From the NCBI GenBank assembly GCA_001600635.1, contig BCKL01000021.1, positions 124,001 through 188,000 on the forward strand: a stretch of 64,000 nt of DNA. Direction: 5' to 3'. Positions 20,533 through 31,542 of this stretch are shown here, piece after piece (within the stretch, counting starts at the first letter, position 1; each line of letters begins with the position of its first letter). The notes under the pieces are model-generated. The model did no database searches, had not been told where the DNA came from, and was given only the letters and a program-made list of their open reading frames with translations. This DNA is from Leucosporidium creatinivorum (Eukaryota > Basidiomycota > Microbotryomycetes > Leucosporidiales > Leucosporidiaceae). The position numbers were made by a program, and so were the translations under genes.

Positions 20533-21867
20533 ATGAGCTACAGCAGCAGTAGCGACAGCTCATCACCCACTCTTGTCGGTGCAAATCGCCCTCTCCGCCT
20601 CCAGGTCGCCGACTTCCTCCTCTCGACCATCGTCTACCTCAACTCGATTTTCATTATCGCTGGTAACGTCGTCTACGTCCTCGTCGGCAGCACAGAGCAG
20701 ACTCTCTGGATCATTCGGCGCGTCACGCTTGGCATCGGCTGCTCTTTCGCTTTCCTCCCTCTCCTTCACGTCTACCTTCGTCTCGCACACCCCAGCTACA
20801 TCTACAAATCTCCGACCTCCCCTCGCGACAACATCACCAGCTCAACGCCCGCCTCAGATGTCCTTCGCCAAATGCTCGTCGTCCTCGGCGTTGGCCTTCC
20901 GGTCTTCCCCCCGCCCGTCTCAGCTTTGACCCGCCTTCGACTCGCCGCGCCGACGCTCATGTCTCTTTGGATTTTCTCCGAGCTGCAAAAGTGGAGTTTC
21001 AGGGAGTGGGAGACTCGAGCATGGAGAGCAGCTGGCGCGGAGAAGGCGAATGAGGACCGTTGGGAAGCAAAGCTGGGGGTTGTGTGGGATGGAGAGGCTA
21101 CTGGAGCCTGCAAACTACTTCCCAGGTGAGTCGGTGTACCAGATTGCTCGCTCGCGGCTAGATGAGACCGACTTCTCTCCCTCGGCGAACCTCAGACCCA
21201 CCTCAAACGCCTAGAGAAGCTCGTCTCGCTCAACATCTTCCTCGGCATCGCTCTAAGCTACCTTGACCTCCCCTTCCTGCTTCTCGGACGACCCCACTGG
21301 CTCGACTACGCCACCATCCGACTCAATCTCCTCTTCCTCGCCCTGCCTACCTTCCTCCTCCCCATCGCCATCGACCTCTACCTCCGTCGCTACCACCCCA
21401 CCACCTACCTCACTCTTCACCCCCTCGCCAAGCTCCCCTCGCCCCAACTCATCCGCGTCTTCAGCCTCGCCAGCCTGAGTTTCGTGTGCTTCATGCCCGA
21501 GGTGCTCGCTTGCGTGAAGGAACGCGCACCCGCGACGGTCGCTTACACGGCCTTTGGCGTGTACATGCTGTGTGTTGGACTTGGATGGTGGGAGAAGTTG
21601 ATCTATGAGAGGTGGGAGGCGGCGAGGGAGGATGCCGCCGAGATCATGATGGAGAGAGCGGGCGAGAAGGAGGGCGAGTTTGAGGATTGGGACGTTGTGG
21701 AGAAGGAGAGTCAGAAGGGAGAACTTGGAGTAGTGATGGATGAGCAAGGTTGGGAGGGGAGCGTGCAGGTGAGTCTCGCCTTGTCGAGCCAGATCCCGAG
21801 CGCCGAGGTCTACTCGCTGACCCTCGTCGCTCCACAGGCCGGGAAAAAGATGGCGTCGATGACCTGA
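20533..21867 (+). CDS. Multi-pass membrane protein of unknown function
   Basis: Exons 20533-21125, 21196-21768 and 21838-21867, about 398 aa. At least six hydrophobic segments are visible (ADFLLSTIVYLNSIFIIAG, VTLGIGCSFAFLPLLHVYL, MLVVLGVGLPVF, IFLGIALSYLDLPFLLLG, LNLLFLALPTFLLPIAIDLY, FGVYMLCVGLGWW), then an acidic C-terminal tail. No family recognised; pheromone-receptor-like topology is possible but not shown. Oddity: the first consensus intron (GTGAGT 21126 to CTCAG 21195) joins frames out of phase by one base. So either a donor is misplaced, or there is a one-base error or frameshift near 21060-21125. The last exon adds only AGKKMASMT. Confidence 0.6.
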
Positions 21868-22216
21868 GGGCTTCAACGATCTGGTGCTTACTTTTAGCAG
21901 GTATCAGCCTCTCCCTTGCCTCGAGTCGAGCTTCGCTGACCCGTTTCCCCATCGCAGAACGAATCTCTCTCTTTTAATCTCGCTTAGCTTGTCGTCCTCT
22001 TTGCATAGACTCCCCGTCGTTCGGATCTGTTGGAACCTGGACTCTTTTCTCCAGGAACATACCGCTGTCGCTGACGAGCAGAGAGCCGCGAGAGACATCG
22101 CTGAGCTTGACGAGCGGAGGAGATAATCGAAGCACGACGTTCCGCGCCGATGGAGGGCAGCAGAGTGGAGATTAAATCTTACAACATATTGAAACCGTCT
22201 AAGCCTCCGACTCTCT
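21868..22216. other. Convergent 3' region
   Basis: About 350 bp between converging genes; AT-richer than the surroundings near 22180 (ACAACATATTG). No coding signal. Confidence 0.35.
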
Positions 22217-23895
22217 CTACTCCAACCGCTCCCCCAGCCCCTCGATCTTGCAGACCCAACTGCCGGCTCCGCCGACCTTGCTCACAATCACACCGTTCTC
22301 GCTCGCAGCGACGAACGAGTCGAGCACGACTACGTTGCCTTTGCTAGCCGTCTTCTCGACCGATTGAGGCGGCGAGTGGGATGGAGCGACGGAGAGGAAG
22401 GTGAGGGAGTGGGCGGGGTTGGGTTGAAGGATGCCGAGAGGAGGGGAGGAGGTGGCGGTGGTTGCTGGGCGGTGTAGGAACTGTGGACGAGATGAGAGAT
22501 TGGCGAGCAGCTCGGCGAAGACTCGAAGACAGACAGCGCACGGCGAGATAGTAACCTTCCCGAACCTCCTCCTCCGTGTCTACTGACATGGCGCCGCGTG
22601 ACGGGTCGCCGGCCATGATCTGAGATACATGTCGCGCGGTAGTGAGATCGAGCGGGAGCTGTGAGGACGAAGGGCCGACGTTAGTGAGTCTCGGCGGAAG
22701 CGAATGACAGCAGAAGCTCACCTCGGGCTTCGACTCGAAGACGGCAGCGTAGAACTCCTTGTCCTTCTCCTCCATGCGGTGATCAACGGATCCATCTCCA
22801 GGTTTGGGGAGAGCTTGGACGGCGTTGAGCAGTAGGCGAGCGGCGTTTTGCTCCGAGAGAGTGAGCACGATGTTGCCCTTCGAGCTGTAGACCAGTCAGG
22901 GTCAGCGGCGTGATCTACCGCCGAAGAGCTCGATGTCGCTGAACGTACTCTGTCACCTCCATGACCTCGCCGAATGACTCGAGTCCGGCATAGTCAATCG
23001 TGATCGCTTTCGACGGCGCCGAATCGACGACAGCAACGCCGACTGCACCGGCCGAGACTGCGTTACCAGTGTCGTAAAGGGAGAACGGGGCGCCTGAAGC
23101 CGAATGGAAGGGAGTCGAGGTGCCGACAAGGCCGATCTGCAAGGTCTTAAGGTGAGCAAACGGAGCTCGGCGATCGAGGAGCGGGCAAAACGGACCTTTG
23201 CAGTCGCAGGATATGTTGAAAGAGCGCCGAGGAAGGGCTGTATCCGGTCAGCGGTGAAGAAGACGAGCTGTTTGACGTCGGCGGGCCTTTATAGTTGGAC
23301 TACGGTTAGCTCAAGCTCTCGCGAGCTACGAAGTGCGCCGAGCAACTCACTTGACGCCCTCCAGCTCCTCAATCGTCGCCAGCTTGCCTTCTGTGAGGTT
23401 CGAGTTATCACCGAACCCCCACTTCTTGCCGCTGAGGAATGCTTCGAATCCAGCGTCCACCTCGTCCTCGCCGGCCGACTGCTTGATCTCCCTGCCCAGG
23501 CTGATGTTAGGTCGACCAGTGAGCGAGGATTGGAAGGGGATGACCCTTGAGGTTCCAGTAGGGTGGTAGGAAGCTAGGGCGATCGAGTAGGCCTCCTCAT
23601 TCGGCTGCAGATCAAGTGACGGAGCGAGATGCGAACTTGCTGAGGCGGGTAGAAGCTCGGTGATGGCGCCGAGGGAGGGTGCAGAGGGAAGAGTAGATTG
23701 GATGATAGGAATGAGAGCTGCTGGGATGTTCTTGGAGATGCTGTAGACCGTCACGGCGGGCGGCGGCGTCGAGAGCGGAGAGGACGCGAGTCGCTCGACT
23801 AAAGCTGCTGGCGAGTTGGAGATGAGGGTAGAGCAGGTCCAGACTGTCCTCCGAGCTGCTTGTAGCTTCCTAGCAATCCTGGTTCGGGCGAGCAT
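22217..23895 (-). CDS. FIST-domain-like protein, probably mitochondrial
   Basis: Six exons on the minus strand: 23895-23351, 23286-23196, 23136-22949, 22884-22722, 22658-22566, 22480-22217; phases close to 447 aa. An upstream in-frame ATG at 23976 is possible, but starting at 23895 gives a classic presequence (MLARTRIARKLQAARRTVWT). The body has the alternating pattern of FIST_N sensory domains: AVTVYSISKNIPAALIPIIQ, APSLGAITELLP, QLVFFTADRIQPFLGAL, then KIGLVGTSTPF and AVSAGAVGVAVVDS. FIST domains bind small ligands such as amino acids in bacterial sensors; the fungal role is unknown. Intron 5 uses a GTTCGG donor. It is divergent, by about 50 bp, from the F-box1 remnant. Confidence 0.6.
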
Positions 23896-23948
23896 AATCG
23901 GACGAAGAGCGCGGGAGGGCAAGAGGCTCGCGTTGCTCGATTCGCAGG

Positions 23949-24979
23949 TTGCTTCCTTACTGGTTCGCTCGCTCATCTCGTCGACTCGCTACAGCTCGGG
24001 CAAGGCTCGGAGACGCTTCCCTACTCCTGAAGCGCTCTACACTCCGCCTTCCTCCCTCACCCTCGTTTCGACACGCGTCCGCCTCGCACCTCCCGCGCGC
24101 CCTTTCGCCGACCGTGATCCCGTCACTCCCTACCGAGCTGGTCGAAAAGATCCTCGACCACACCGTCGACAGTCTACTCGCCGGCAGCTCGAACGAATAC
24201 GAGATCTACGCTGCCGACGCTTCGGTTCGCCAACTCCTCCTGGACGCTTCGCTCGTCTCGGCCACCTGGTGCCCTATCGCCCAGGACCTTCTTCTTCGTC
24301 GAACTGGAGTCACCCATGAGAACCATCAGGCCTTCATCAGCCGCGCAAAGGAGCGAGGGGACGGGTTCGCCCATAGCATCCGGCGCCTTCGCGTTTTCGG
24401 ACGGGATCCTCCTGTGAGGGCTGGACCGTACGCAGAGATGGACTTCAGCGCTGTGAGGAAACATACAGCGCTGATGGACGACATAATGGCGGTGCTTCCT
24501 CGGGTGGAGACGCTCGAGCTGGTCCGAATCCTTGCTCGGGGCACGCGCTGGCTCTGCGACAGCACCGGTACGTGCTTTTGGAAAGTTTATCCGACTCGCA
24601 AGTAGAGCTGACTTTGTGCCCTCCAACCTCGCAGAACTCCGCAACCTCTCCCTCGTCGACTCGTGCTTCATCCGGGGCCGCCGAGAAACGCAGGTGCTGT
24701 CTTTCGACCGCGTGGAGCTAATCAGCCTTGCCGAAGATTAATCCGCCGCACCCCCTCCCGCCTACTCTTCACTCCCTCACACTTCTTCCCGATCTCCCTG
24801 GCCGCTTCCAGGAGTCGGACGAACATTCCCGTGCCGATCTTGTCGCCATCCTTCTCGCCACAATCAAGGACCTGCCTGAGCTACAAGAGCTTTGGGTGGA
24901 GGACGACCTGCACGTGGCGGAATTAGAGAAGGAGTGCGAGGCGAGGGGGATTGCGTTGAGGAGCTCGGTCGGCGTTTGA
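23949..24979 (+). pseudogene. F-box1: F-box-like paralogue, decayed
   Basis: Remnant of the F-box-like family. The F-box region is intact (IPSLPTELVEKILDHTVDS, QLLLDASLVSATWCPIAQDLLLRR), but the position of the family start ATG reads GTG (24115 area). The only upstream in-frame ATG, 23949, adds an arginine/serine-rich extension and lies 53 bp from the divergent neighbour. Exon 1 ends at a normal GTACGT donor and exon 2 (LRNLSLVDSCFIRG) begins correctly. The frame then closes at SLAED, and the family C-terminus (LVAILLATIKDLPELQELWVEDD... to 24979) follows in another frame. Compared with F-box4, about 300 bp of the central leucine-rich part is missing. A start-lost, internally deleted copy is the simplest reading. 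Confidence 0.65.
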
Positions 24980-25491
24980 GATGGGAGCTGAGGAGGTTGA
25001 AGCTGCTGGTCGGGGGTCGCTAGAAGCTTCGGTCGTAGATGTTATTCTTTGGGTCTGCGTCGGAAATCCTAGAGACGAGATTGGGCGACACGGGATAGCA
25101 CACTGCTGAGCTAGCGAAGCTCGCTCGGCGGCGACCGTGCGCATTTCGCCACGAACCTGTTCAGCTGCAGAGCTCGCTCGTGGGCCTAGTTTGATGAAAC
25201 GAAAAAGCTCTGAACCATCCTTGATCAGCTAAATTCAGCACAGGGGTCGAAGGTGGCGTCGTCCTCTTGGTCAAGACGAACGAGCGAGCTCGAACCGCTC
25301 TTGGCTTCCTGATCGTCACTCGTTTCAACTCGCCGACGGCTCGCAAGGAAGCGGCTGCTGCAGGAGGATCAGACAAAGCTCAGTCGTCCACTCTGTACCC
25401 CTCCTACGCCATCTCGACCTTCCCCCGAAGCTGGAACGACTGCAGAAGCTATCCTCCCTCGCCGAAGCTCTCCCCGCCTCACTCGCTCGCC
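24980..25491. other. F-box2 upstream region, duplicated at F-box4
   Basis: About 510 bp. From 25242 onward it is nearly identical, in inverted orientation, to the region upstream of F-box4 (up to 31793), so promoter and leader were duplicated with the gene. Confidence 0.6.
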
Positions 25492-26472
25492 ATGGTCCCC
25501 GCTCTTCGCACCGAGATTGTCCAGCTCATCTTGGAGCATGCTGTCGATAGCGTCAATGAATTCAAGGAGCAAGAGCACGACTTCCTTGCCGCCAATGCTG
25601 CAATCCGCCGGCTCCTCCTCGCCGCTTCGCTCGTCTCCTCAAGCTGGCGCCCTTTCGCCCAGGATCTACTTCTTCAACGTGTTGCAGTCACTCCCAGGAA
25701 GTACAAGAGATTCCTATGCCGTATCAAGGAGCGCGGACAGTGCTTCGCTGAGAGCATCCGGACCCTCCGAGTGATTGGAGATGGGGCGTTGACGCATGGC
25801 CAGCTCAGTGGAGCAGCGTATTCCGGCCACGTAGGGGAGGCTAGTCGGTTCTTGGACGACCTGAGGGCCGAGCTACCTCGCATTGAAACCCTCGAACTCG
25901 TTCAAATTTCTGCCCTTGCCAGTGGTTGGGTCGGAACGGGTGAGTCCGAGTTTCTCTCGCTCTTCCCAAGCGCAAAGTAGAGGAAAATATTGACCTGCAT
26001 ACCCTACCCGACTCATGCAGACCTACACACCGTCCGCCTAATCGACTCGAGCTTCACGAGCCGAGCCGACCAACCTCTGCCGCTGCACCTCGACTTGCTC
26101 GCCATTTCCTCATCCTCCACTAGTCATTGGATGAACAATCTCAGTCGAGCTGTCTCCTCGCTCGGTTCTGGCGTCACGTTGGAAGCGCTGCAAGTCGGCG
26201 ACGTCGGGATCGGCTTCCAAACCTTCTTCGACAGACGCCCTCCGATAGCTGCAGTTCCTCGACTAAAAGCCCTTTTCGTCGACGCTTCCGCTCAACTGAT
26301 CATGTCGGACATCTACGGCTCGCCTTGGACGGGCTTCGCTTCGCTGGAGGTCCTCACCGCACCCTTATACACTCCACTGCAGCTCGCTAAGTGTCTCGAC
26401 CTTGCTCTGCGTCTCATTCATCATCCCCTCATCCGCTCGGCGCTCGCCCTGCGAGCCCTAATCATCCCTTAA
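25492..26472 (+). CDS. F-box2: F-box-like protein, 3'-truncated
   Basis: Exons 25492-25939 (448 nt, the same length as F-box4 exon 1) and 26021-26472; 299 aa. The F-box-like N-terminus (MVPALRTEIVQLILEHAVDS, LVSSSWRPFAQDLLLQR) would recruit Skp1 in an SCF ligase (family knowledge). Leucine-rich repeat-like stretches follow (IETLELVQISAL, HTVRLIDSSF, LEALQVGDVGIGF, FASLEVLTAPLY). Exon 2 is 452 nt against 674 nt in F-box3 and F-box4, and the protein ends ALRALIIP without the shared C-terminal module (LLATVKDLPHLEELAVE in F-box4). The stop lies inside the 3' end of the convergent F-box3 (11-nt overlap), marking a rearrangement breakpoint. It may still be expressed as a shortened adaptor. Confidence 0.65.
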
Positions 26473-27739
26473 ACCGAATGCCCCGCTTCCTGCACTCCAT
26501 CTCCAGCTCGTACGACTGTAACTGATACTCCACCACCAGCTCCTCCAGCTTTGGGAGCATCTGCACCGTCTGCAGCAAGACCTCCCTCGCCCTCGGCACG
26601 AACCAAGCTCCCACCGCAGGCTCATACCCTCCTCCCCTCTTATACTTCAACCCGGTCCCCGCCTCGGGAGTTACATGAAGAACTCGTATAGTAGTCGGCA
26701 GAGCGCCATAGACGTGAGGCGCGCCCGAGAAGACTGAGAGCGGCGCCGTGAGCTTCTTGAGCGCCTTGAGATCCCTCCAAGGCGAGCCGTGGACGGGGCA
26801 GTTGAGGTTCCCGAAGCTCGTATAATTGCCGGCGATAGTGAGATCCTCCATCGCCGCGCAAGAGGAGCTACGACCCCACCCCACTCGGCAGACGGCGGTG
26901 ATGGCGTGGAGCCCGCCGAGGTTGGTGAGCGAGAGGTGAGTGATGCCCGAGTGGGCTTGGAGGAAGTAGTAGATGCTGTGGTCGAGATGCCAGGGGGTAT
27001 AGATAAGGTCCGGGGTGAGGGAGGTGAAGCTGTAACGAGGGATGGGGGAGGAGCGCCGAGAGCCGATGGATTTGAAAGGGTTGTAGGGAGAGCAAAGGAG
27101 GGGCGTTGCGTCGAGGAAGCGAGCATGTGAGATATCTGAGGATGCCAAGGGTCAGCGAGCGATGCAAACAGCGTGTAGCGGCGACTCACGAGCACCCTTC
27201 GGCAGCCACTCGAGCTCCCACAGCGCCATCTTCGTGAATTCGACCTCTCTCAGTCCCGGTAGCTTCCCCAACACCTTCTTGACCATCCGAGTATTGAGCT
27301 CCACCTCTTCCAAATCGACGGCAGCCCTCTCGTCATGTACCGCCCACCGAGTCGTCCCGCCAAACCTAACGCTCCGAATCCCTTCAATCAACGCCGAGCT
27401 GCAGTGGCCGAGACCGTGGAGGAAGAGACGATAGTTACTGAGAGTGATGTAAGCGTTGCGAAAGAGGAGCTCCTGCGCGGCGGGGGTCCAAGAGCGATGA
27501 ACGAGCGCGGCTGAGCGAAGGAAGTCTTGAACTGCTCGAGCGCCGAGGGTGGTGTCGGAGCTGTACTGTTGCAGAAGTTGAGCGACAGCATCCTCGAAGA
27601 TTTGAGATAGAAGCTCCGGTGCTAGAGCGTGCTGTAGCTCTGCGTAATGAGGCTGCATAGTAGCTTCAGCGCTCTTGAGGGCGGCCGGCTGTTGGCGAGT
27701 GTAGCAGGCCTTAGAGGAGTCCCAGCTGAGCTGCGACAT
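26462..27739 (-). CDS. F-box3: F-box-like leucine-rich protein
   Basis: Exons 27739-27190 and 27135-26462, 407 aa; a start at 27658 (MQPHYAELQHALAPELLSQI) aligns better with paralogues and is equally plausible. F-box-like region LAPELLSQIFEDAVAQLL with LVHRSWTPAAQELLFRN, then leucine-rich stretches (GLREVEFTKMALWELEWL, ITHLSLTNLGGLHAI, LKALKKLTAPL) and the family C-terminus LPKLEELVVEYQLQ with a basic end (ECRKRGIRFKG). Exon 2 is 674 nt, exactly as in F-box4. It is the most diverged member. No lesion seen. Role: putative SCF substrate receptor, by family only. Confidence 0.7.
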
Positions 27740-28353
27740 AGATGGGGGAGCTACAGAGCGGCGGAACTGCTGAGACGAGCAGACGAAGACGAGAGAGAGA
27801 AGAGCAGCTCCCGGTCGACATTTTCTCGGGCTCGGCTCTCAGAGGGCGCGCCACATATCCGGAAGCCGTTTCGGGTTCTGTAGCCCAGGCGGGAGCTGAG
27901 GATTGGCGCGACCTCTCTACTCGATGTGAAGGTCGACTGACAGCGCACGAAGAGTTGAGCCGAGCCGAGACCTGCCCCGAGCTTTGGCATCCCTGCCTTC
28001 CTTCGCACTGCTGCAGCTCATTCGGGCAGCTGCAGCTGCGAGACAGAAGCACAGCATCGTGTGTACGTCTTCACACCTCGTCCGCAACATAAAAGCACTC
28101 GGACAGAGCTCAGTGCGCTCCTCGAGCGACTGGCTCCTTCAGCGATGACTTCTCGGCGCTCGTTCTCGCTCGTAGAGGTCGGAGAAGACGCGCATACCGT
28201 CTGAAGAGCTTCTGCTACAACTACAGCGCGCTACGAGACCTCCTCGATGTCGAGCTGCAGCAGCGCGAGTTTCGCTCGAAGCCGAGAAGAGAGGTCGACG
28301 AGCTCAAATCGTCTCTTGCCCTCCCACCACCACCTGCTCACTCGCTCCAAGTC
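27740..28353. other. Divergent intergenic region, F-box3 and DUF1264 gene
   Basis: About 610 bp. The last 100 bp form a CT-rich leader for the DUF1264 gene. No motif or gene identified. Confidence 0.35.
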
Positions 28354-29352
28354 ATGTCGCAGCCCACTTCGCAGACCGCTCCTCAGCCTCCTCAGACTCA
28401 AGGCACCTCTGGTACCATCGCTTCCAAGCTCGAGTCTACTGTCATGTCGTGAGTGCTCTATCCCACAGCTTTCCGTCGCCGAGCGAGGGAGGCAGCTCGT
28501 CTCACCCTCGCGCGAGCTTGCTCAAGGCTCGGAGAAGCTGTAGCTGACCTCTGACGATTCCCCGACGACTCACAGGATGAACCCCATCAAAGAGATTCAC
28601 CAGCACCTCGTCGGCCTTCACTGCTACTCGGTCGACCGCTCGCGCGCCGTTCCCTCGCACCACTTCTGCTCGGCGTCGCCCACCAAGGGTGTCAGGCAGT
28701 GCATCATCTACGACTCTGACAAGAGCAACGCCAGGCTCATTGGCATCGAGTATGTCATCGACTCGGCCGTCTTCGAGGGCTTGCCCGAGGATGAGAAGAA
28801 GTTCTGGCACTCTCGTGAGTCGTCGCTCGGCTCGGTCGCAGGCTGTGGGGCTCTGCTGACCCTTCTCTATCTACCAGATGACTACGAGGTCAAGAGTGGC
28901 CTTCTCCAGCTCGGCACTCGCTCCATGGTACCCTCCGGCATCGAGGATCAGGCCGAGCAGGCGACGATGAAGGAGCTTCAGACGACCTACGGCAAGGTGC
29001 GCGATCTCCCTGCTCTGCTACAGCTCGAAACTGACGCTCTGCTACTCCACCACAGACCATCCACACCTGGGCGGTCGACCAGAACGCCGCGCTCCCTCTC
29101 GGCCCTCCCTCGCTCATGGACGCCGTCCGCGCCTCGGACAACCTCTCGCCCTGGCTCGTCTCGGGCTACGAGAAGGCTCGCGGAAGTGGAGGGGACATCA
29201 AGCACAAGGCCGAGCTCCGCTCCAAGTACCTCGACCCCAAGTACGTCGTCAAGAAGGGCGCCGACGCCGAGAAAGGCATCCAGTTCGAGGTCAAGGAGGT
29301 CGATGCGAAGAAGGGAGAAGTCGTTTGGAAGGGAGAGGGTGAGATCGCTTAG
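28354..29352 (+). CDS. DUF1264 / oil-body-associated (OBAP-like) protein
   Basis: Exons 28354-28448, 28576-28814, 28878-28996, 29056-29352; 249 aa. Strong matches to the family pattern: IKEIHQHLVGLHCYSVDRSR, HHFCSASPTKGVRQCIIYDS, ARLIGIEYVIDS, LPEDEKKFWHSHDYEVKSG and TIHTWAVDQNAALPLGPPSLM. In plants OBAPs associate with oil bodies; in fungi the family is common but its biochemistry is unknown. In an oleaginous red yeast a lipid-droplet role would make sense, but that is inference. The conserved core starts after a serine/threonine/glutamine-rich N-terminus. No lesion. Confidence 0.9.
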
Positions 29353-30353
29353 CTTTTAGCTCTTGGATGAGCGTAGGGATGGCTTGCTTGATACTGTGGA
29401 ACTCGATACGCTTCGCTTAGACCTCGCCATCGCCGAGAGGGATGAAGAAGCGAAGGCCAGCTAGGAGACAACGTGGCGAGCCTTGCACTCTATTGGAGAC
29501 GAGCAGGTCCGTCTAATTCAGTCTCTGCTTCAGTCTCTCACTCTGCTGCTCGTACGCCCTGAAGTGCTCGGCGAGACCTTGAGCGTGAGAGGTTAGCGCC
29601 GACCAGCCGAGGAGGAAGTGATTGAGGCGCAATGGGAAGGCCGAAACGACTCAAGAGCTATAGTGTACCCTTCCGCGCGACCTGTGAGCAGTCTCGGAGC
29701 AGTCGGACTCATTTTGAGAGCGCTTGGAGCAGCGAATACAAACGCCGAGCTCTCTTCCATCGCCGAGCTCTCCTCCTCTCCCGAGCAATCTTGTAATATT
29801 GTAAGATTGCATACAAGCGGGCTATATCGTATCCCTCGCTCGTGGAACTAATCAAGGGGGTTGTAAGCGGGGGTGGAGGGATCCTTTATGAGGGTGTGAA
29901 TGGAGAGAGAGGGCGAAATCTACAGCTTGCCAGTGATTTTGGCGAACTTCTTCTCGGTCAGGTCGCGCAGGGCATCCAGGTAGCCATCGGTCAAGACGTA
30001 GTGCTCCCTCTTCATGCTGCTCGGCGGGGGAGAAGAAGGGCAGGGAGGGGGGGAGGGAAGGCGGTCAGCAATCGGTTCGATTCGTCGGTCGCTCCGAGAC
30101 GTCTTGGGACCATCGGGCACCAACAGACAAAAGAAGCACAGGGACCACGATCAAGAACACCTTTTCTCAACTCGTTGCAGTCCCTCAGAAGAGGGCAGCG
30201 CTCTTTCGATGCCGAGCTCGGAGCGTATGAAGCTGCTCGCTCCCTCTCTCGGGTCTTCTCTCGCGAGTGTCGGTGCAAAGCAAGAATCTTTTCATATTCA
30301 CTTCAAGCGAGCGACCTTCACCTCCCCACCAGCAGCCAGCTCGGCGTCGCTCC
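29353..30353. other. 1-kb region with one possible short exon
   Basis: Mostly no coding signal. GCCGAGCTC words occur in tandem near 29745. One candidate minus-strand exon at 29920-30015 is listed separately. Confidence 0.4.
29920..30015 (-). CDS. Possible short gene or terminal exon (31 codons)
   Basis: Starts at ATG 30015 just after a good acceptor (GCCGAGCAG with a TTGCTGACC branch point) and reads MKREHYVLTDGYLDALRDL to KKFAKITGKL, stop. The composition is protein-like and clearly non-repetitive. An upstream frame (30290-30152, ...ERALPSSEGLQRVEK) could splice to it at a GTGTTC donor (30151) in phase, but I find no ATG there. It may be the last exon of a gene whose start I cannot place, or a microprotein. 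Not recognised. Confidence 0.3.
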   Translation of the reverse strand: MKREHYVLTDGYLDALRDLTEKKFAKITGKL

Positions 30354-31542
30354 TCACACCCAGGCCGTGCCGCACCTCAACGTGATCCCACTCGTCTCGC
30401 ATTCCCTCTTCAGCTGCTGTGATCTGTGCAGCGCACACTCGACAGCGAGCTCTTCGAGGTGAGGAAGGTCCTTGACTGTTGCGAGCAGGATCGCCGTAGC
30501 GTCGGCGAAGGAGCGACTGGCGATTTGAGGTCCTGCCGAGCTCGAGGTTGGCGGTCTAGCTTCGTTCGGGTAAGGAGGGTGCAATCTGAGGCGGCGGAGA
30601 GAAGGGGGAAGAGGGTAAGGTGGAGCGAGGCAACGATCGTCTGACAGGTCGAACAAGATGGTGAACAGAGCGCTCAGGTGTTCGAGAGAGGGGAAGTGAG
30701 GCCAGGGAGATGGTACAGCGCTCGTGATGTAGGAAGAGAGGAGGTGGAAGCTGATGTGGAGGGTTTTAGTATCGGCGAAGGCCCCCGCTCGGCCAAAGAG
30801 CACGCCGATAAAGTGCTGAATGCCCATGCCGAGGTCTCCGAATCCAAGGGCTTTGATGGTCGTCTTCGTCTCGCACGACAGGATGGTCATGCCCATTGGT
30901 TTCATTCGGTCGTCGGCAGAGGAGAAGGACGTGAGCGCGAGATAGTTGAGGGTGAGATGCTCGGAGTTCGAGCCGTCCGCGGCGTCGCGAAGGAAGCCCG
31001 AGTCGACGAGAATGATCTGGCGACCACCTGTGTGAGCATGTCGACAGAACAGATCAGCACTGCGTGGAACTACCAGAATAGAGTTGATCCTCACGAGTGT
31101 CCTTGATCAACCAGCTTCCTCGATGAGCGAACAGCTCGACGAGCTGCAGCGTGTCGACGCACGGGAGTCGCGCCAGGCTGGCATCCAGCACCGAAGTAGT
31201 TCTCACGACGCTCTGAGCCACATCGTCTCCTGCCTTGAGATGCACCGAGCCCTCTCCAATCACTCGAAGGAAGCGAATGCTCTCGGTGAAGGGTTCACCG
31301 CGCTCCGCGATACGGCTGAGGAAATCCTCATAGTTCTTGTGGGTGACTGCGGCTCGGCGAAGGAGCAGGTCTTGGGCGACGGGGCGCCAATTGGACGAAA
31401 CGAGGGAAGCGACGAGGAGGAGATGGCGAATGACCGCGTCGATGGAGCGGAGGTCGAATTGCTGGTCTGGCACCTCGTATGTGCCGTCCACAGCGTGCTC
31501 CAGGATCTTTCGAACGAGTTCGGGTGGAAGAGCGGGGACCAT
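30354..31542 (-). CDS. F-box4: F-box-like leucine-rich protein
   Basis: Exons 31542-31095 (448 nt) and 31027-30354 (674 nt), 373 aa; the start is set by alignment to F-box2 (MVPALPPELVRKILEHAVDG). F-box-like LVSSNWRPVAQDLLLRRAAVT is followed by leucine-rich segments (VDTLQLVELFAH, RQIILVDSGFL, LTLNYLALTSF, TIKALGFGDLGMGI, FPSLEHLSALF, LPPSLRRLRLH) and the C-terminal module LLATVKDLPHLEELAVE. Its 5' flank and exon 1 are an inverted near-copy of F-box2. No lesion, so this and F-box3 are the reference intact copies. Putative SCF adaptor; target unknown. Confidence 0.75.

Noticed and set aside
29700-29830. Tandem GCCGAGCTC words resembling a short repeat or CRISPR-like array
   Set aside because: Only two adjacent copies with no regular spacers; part of the general GCGCCGAG word pattern.
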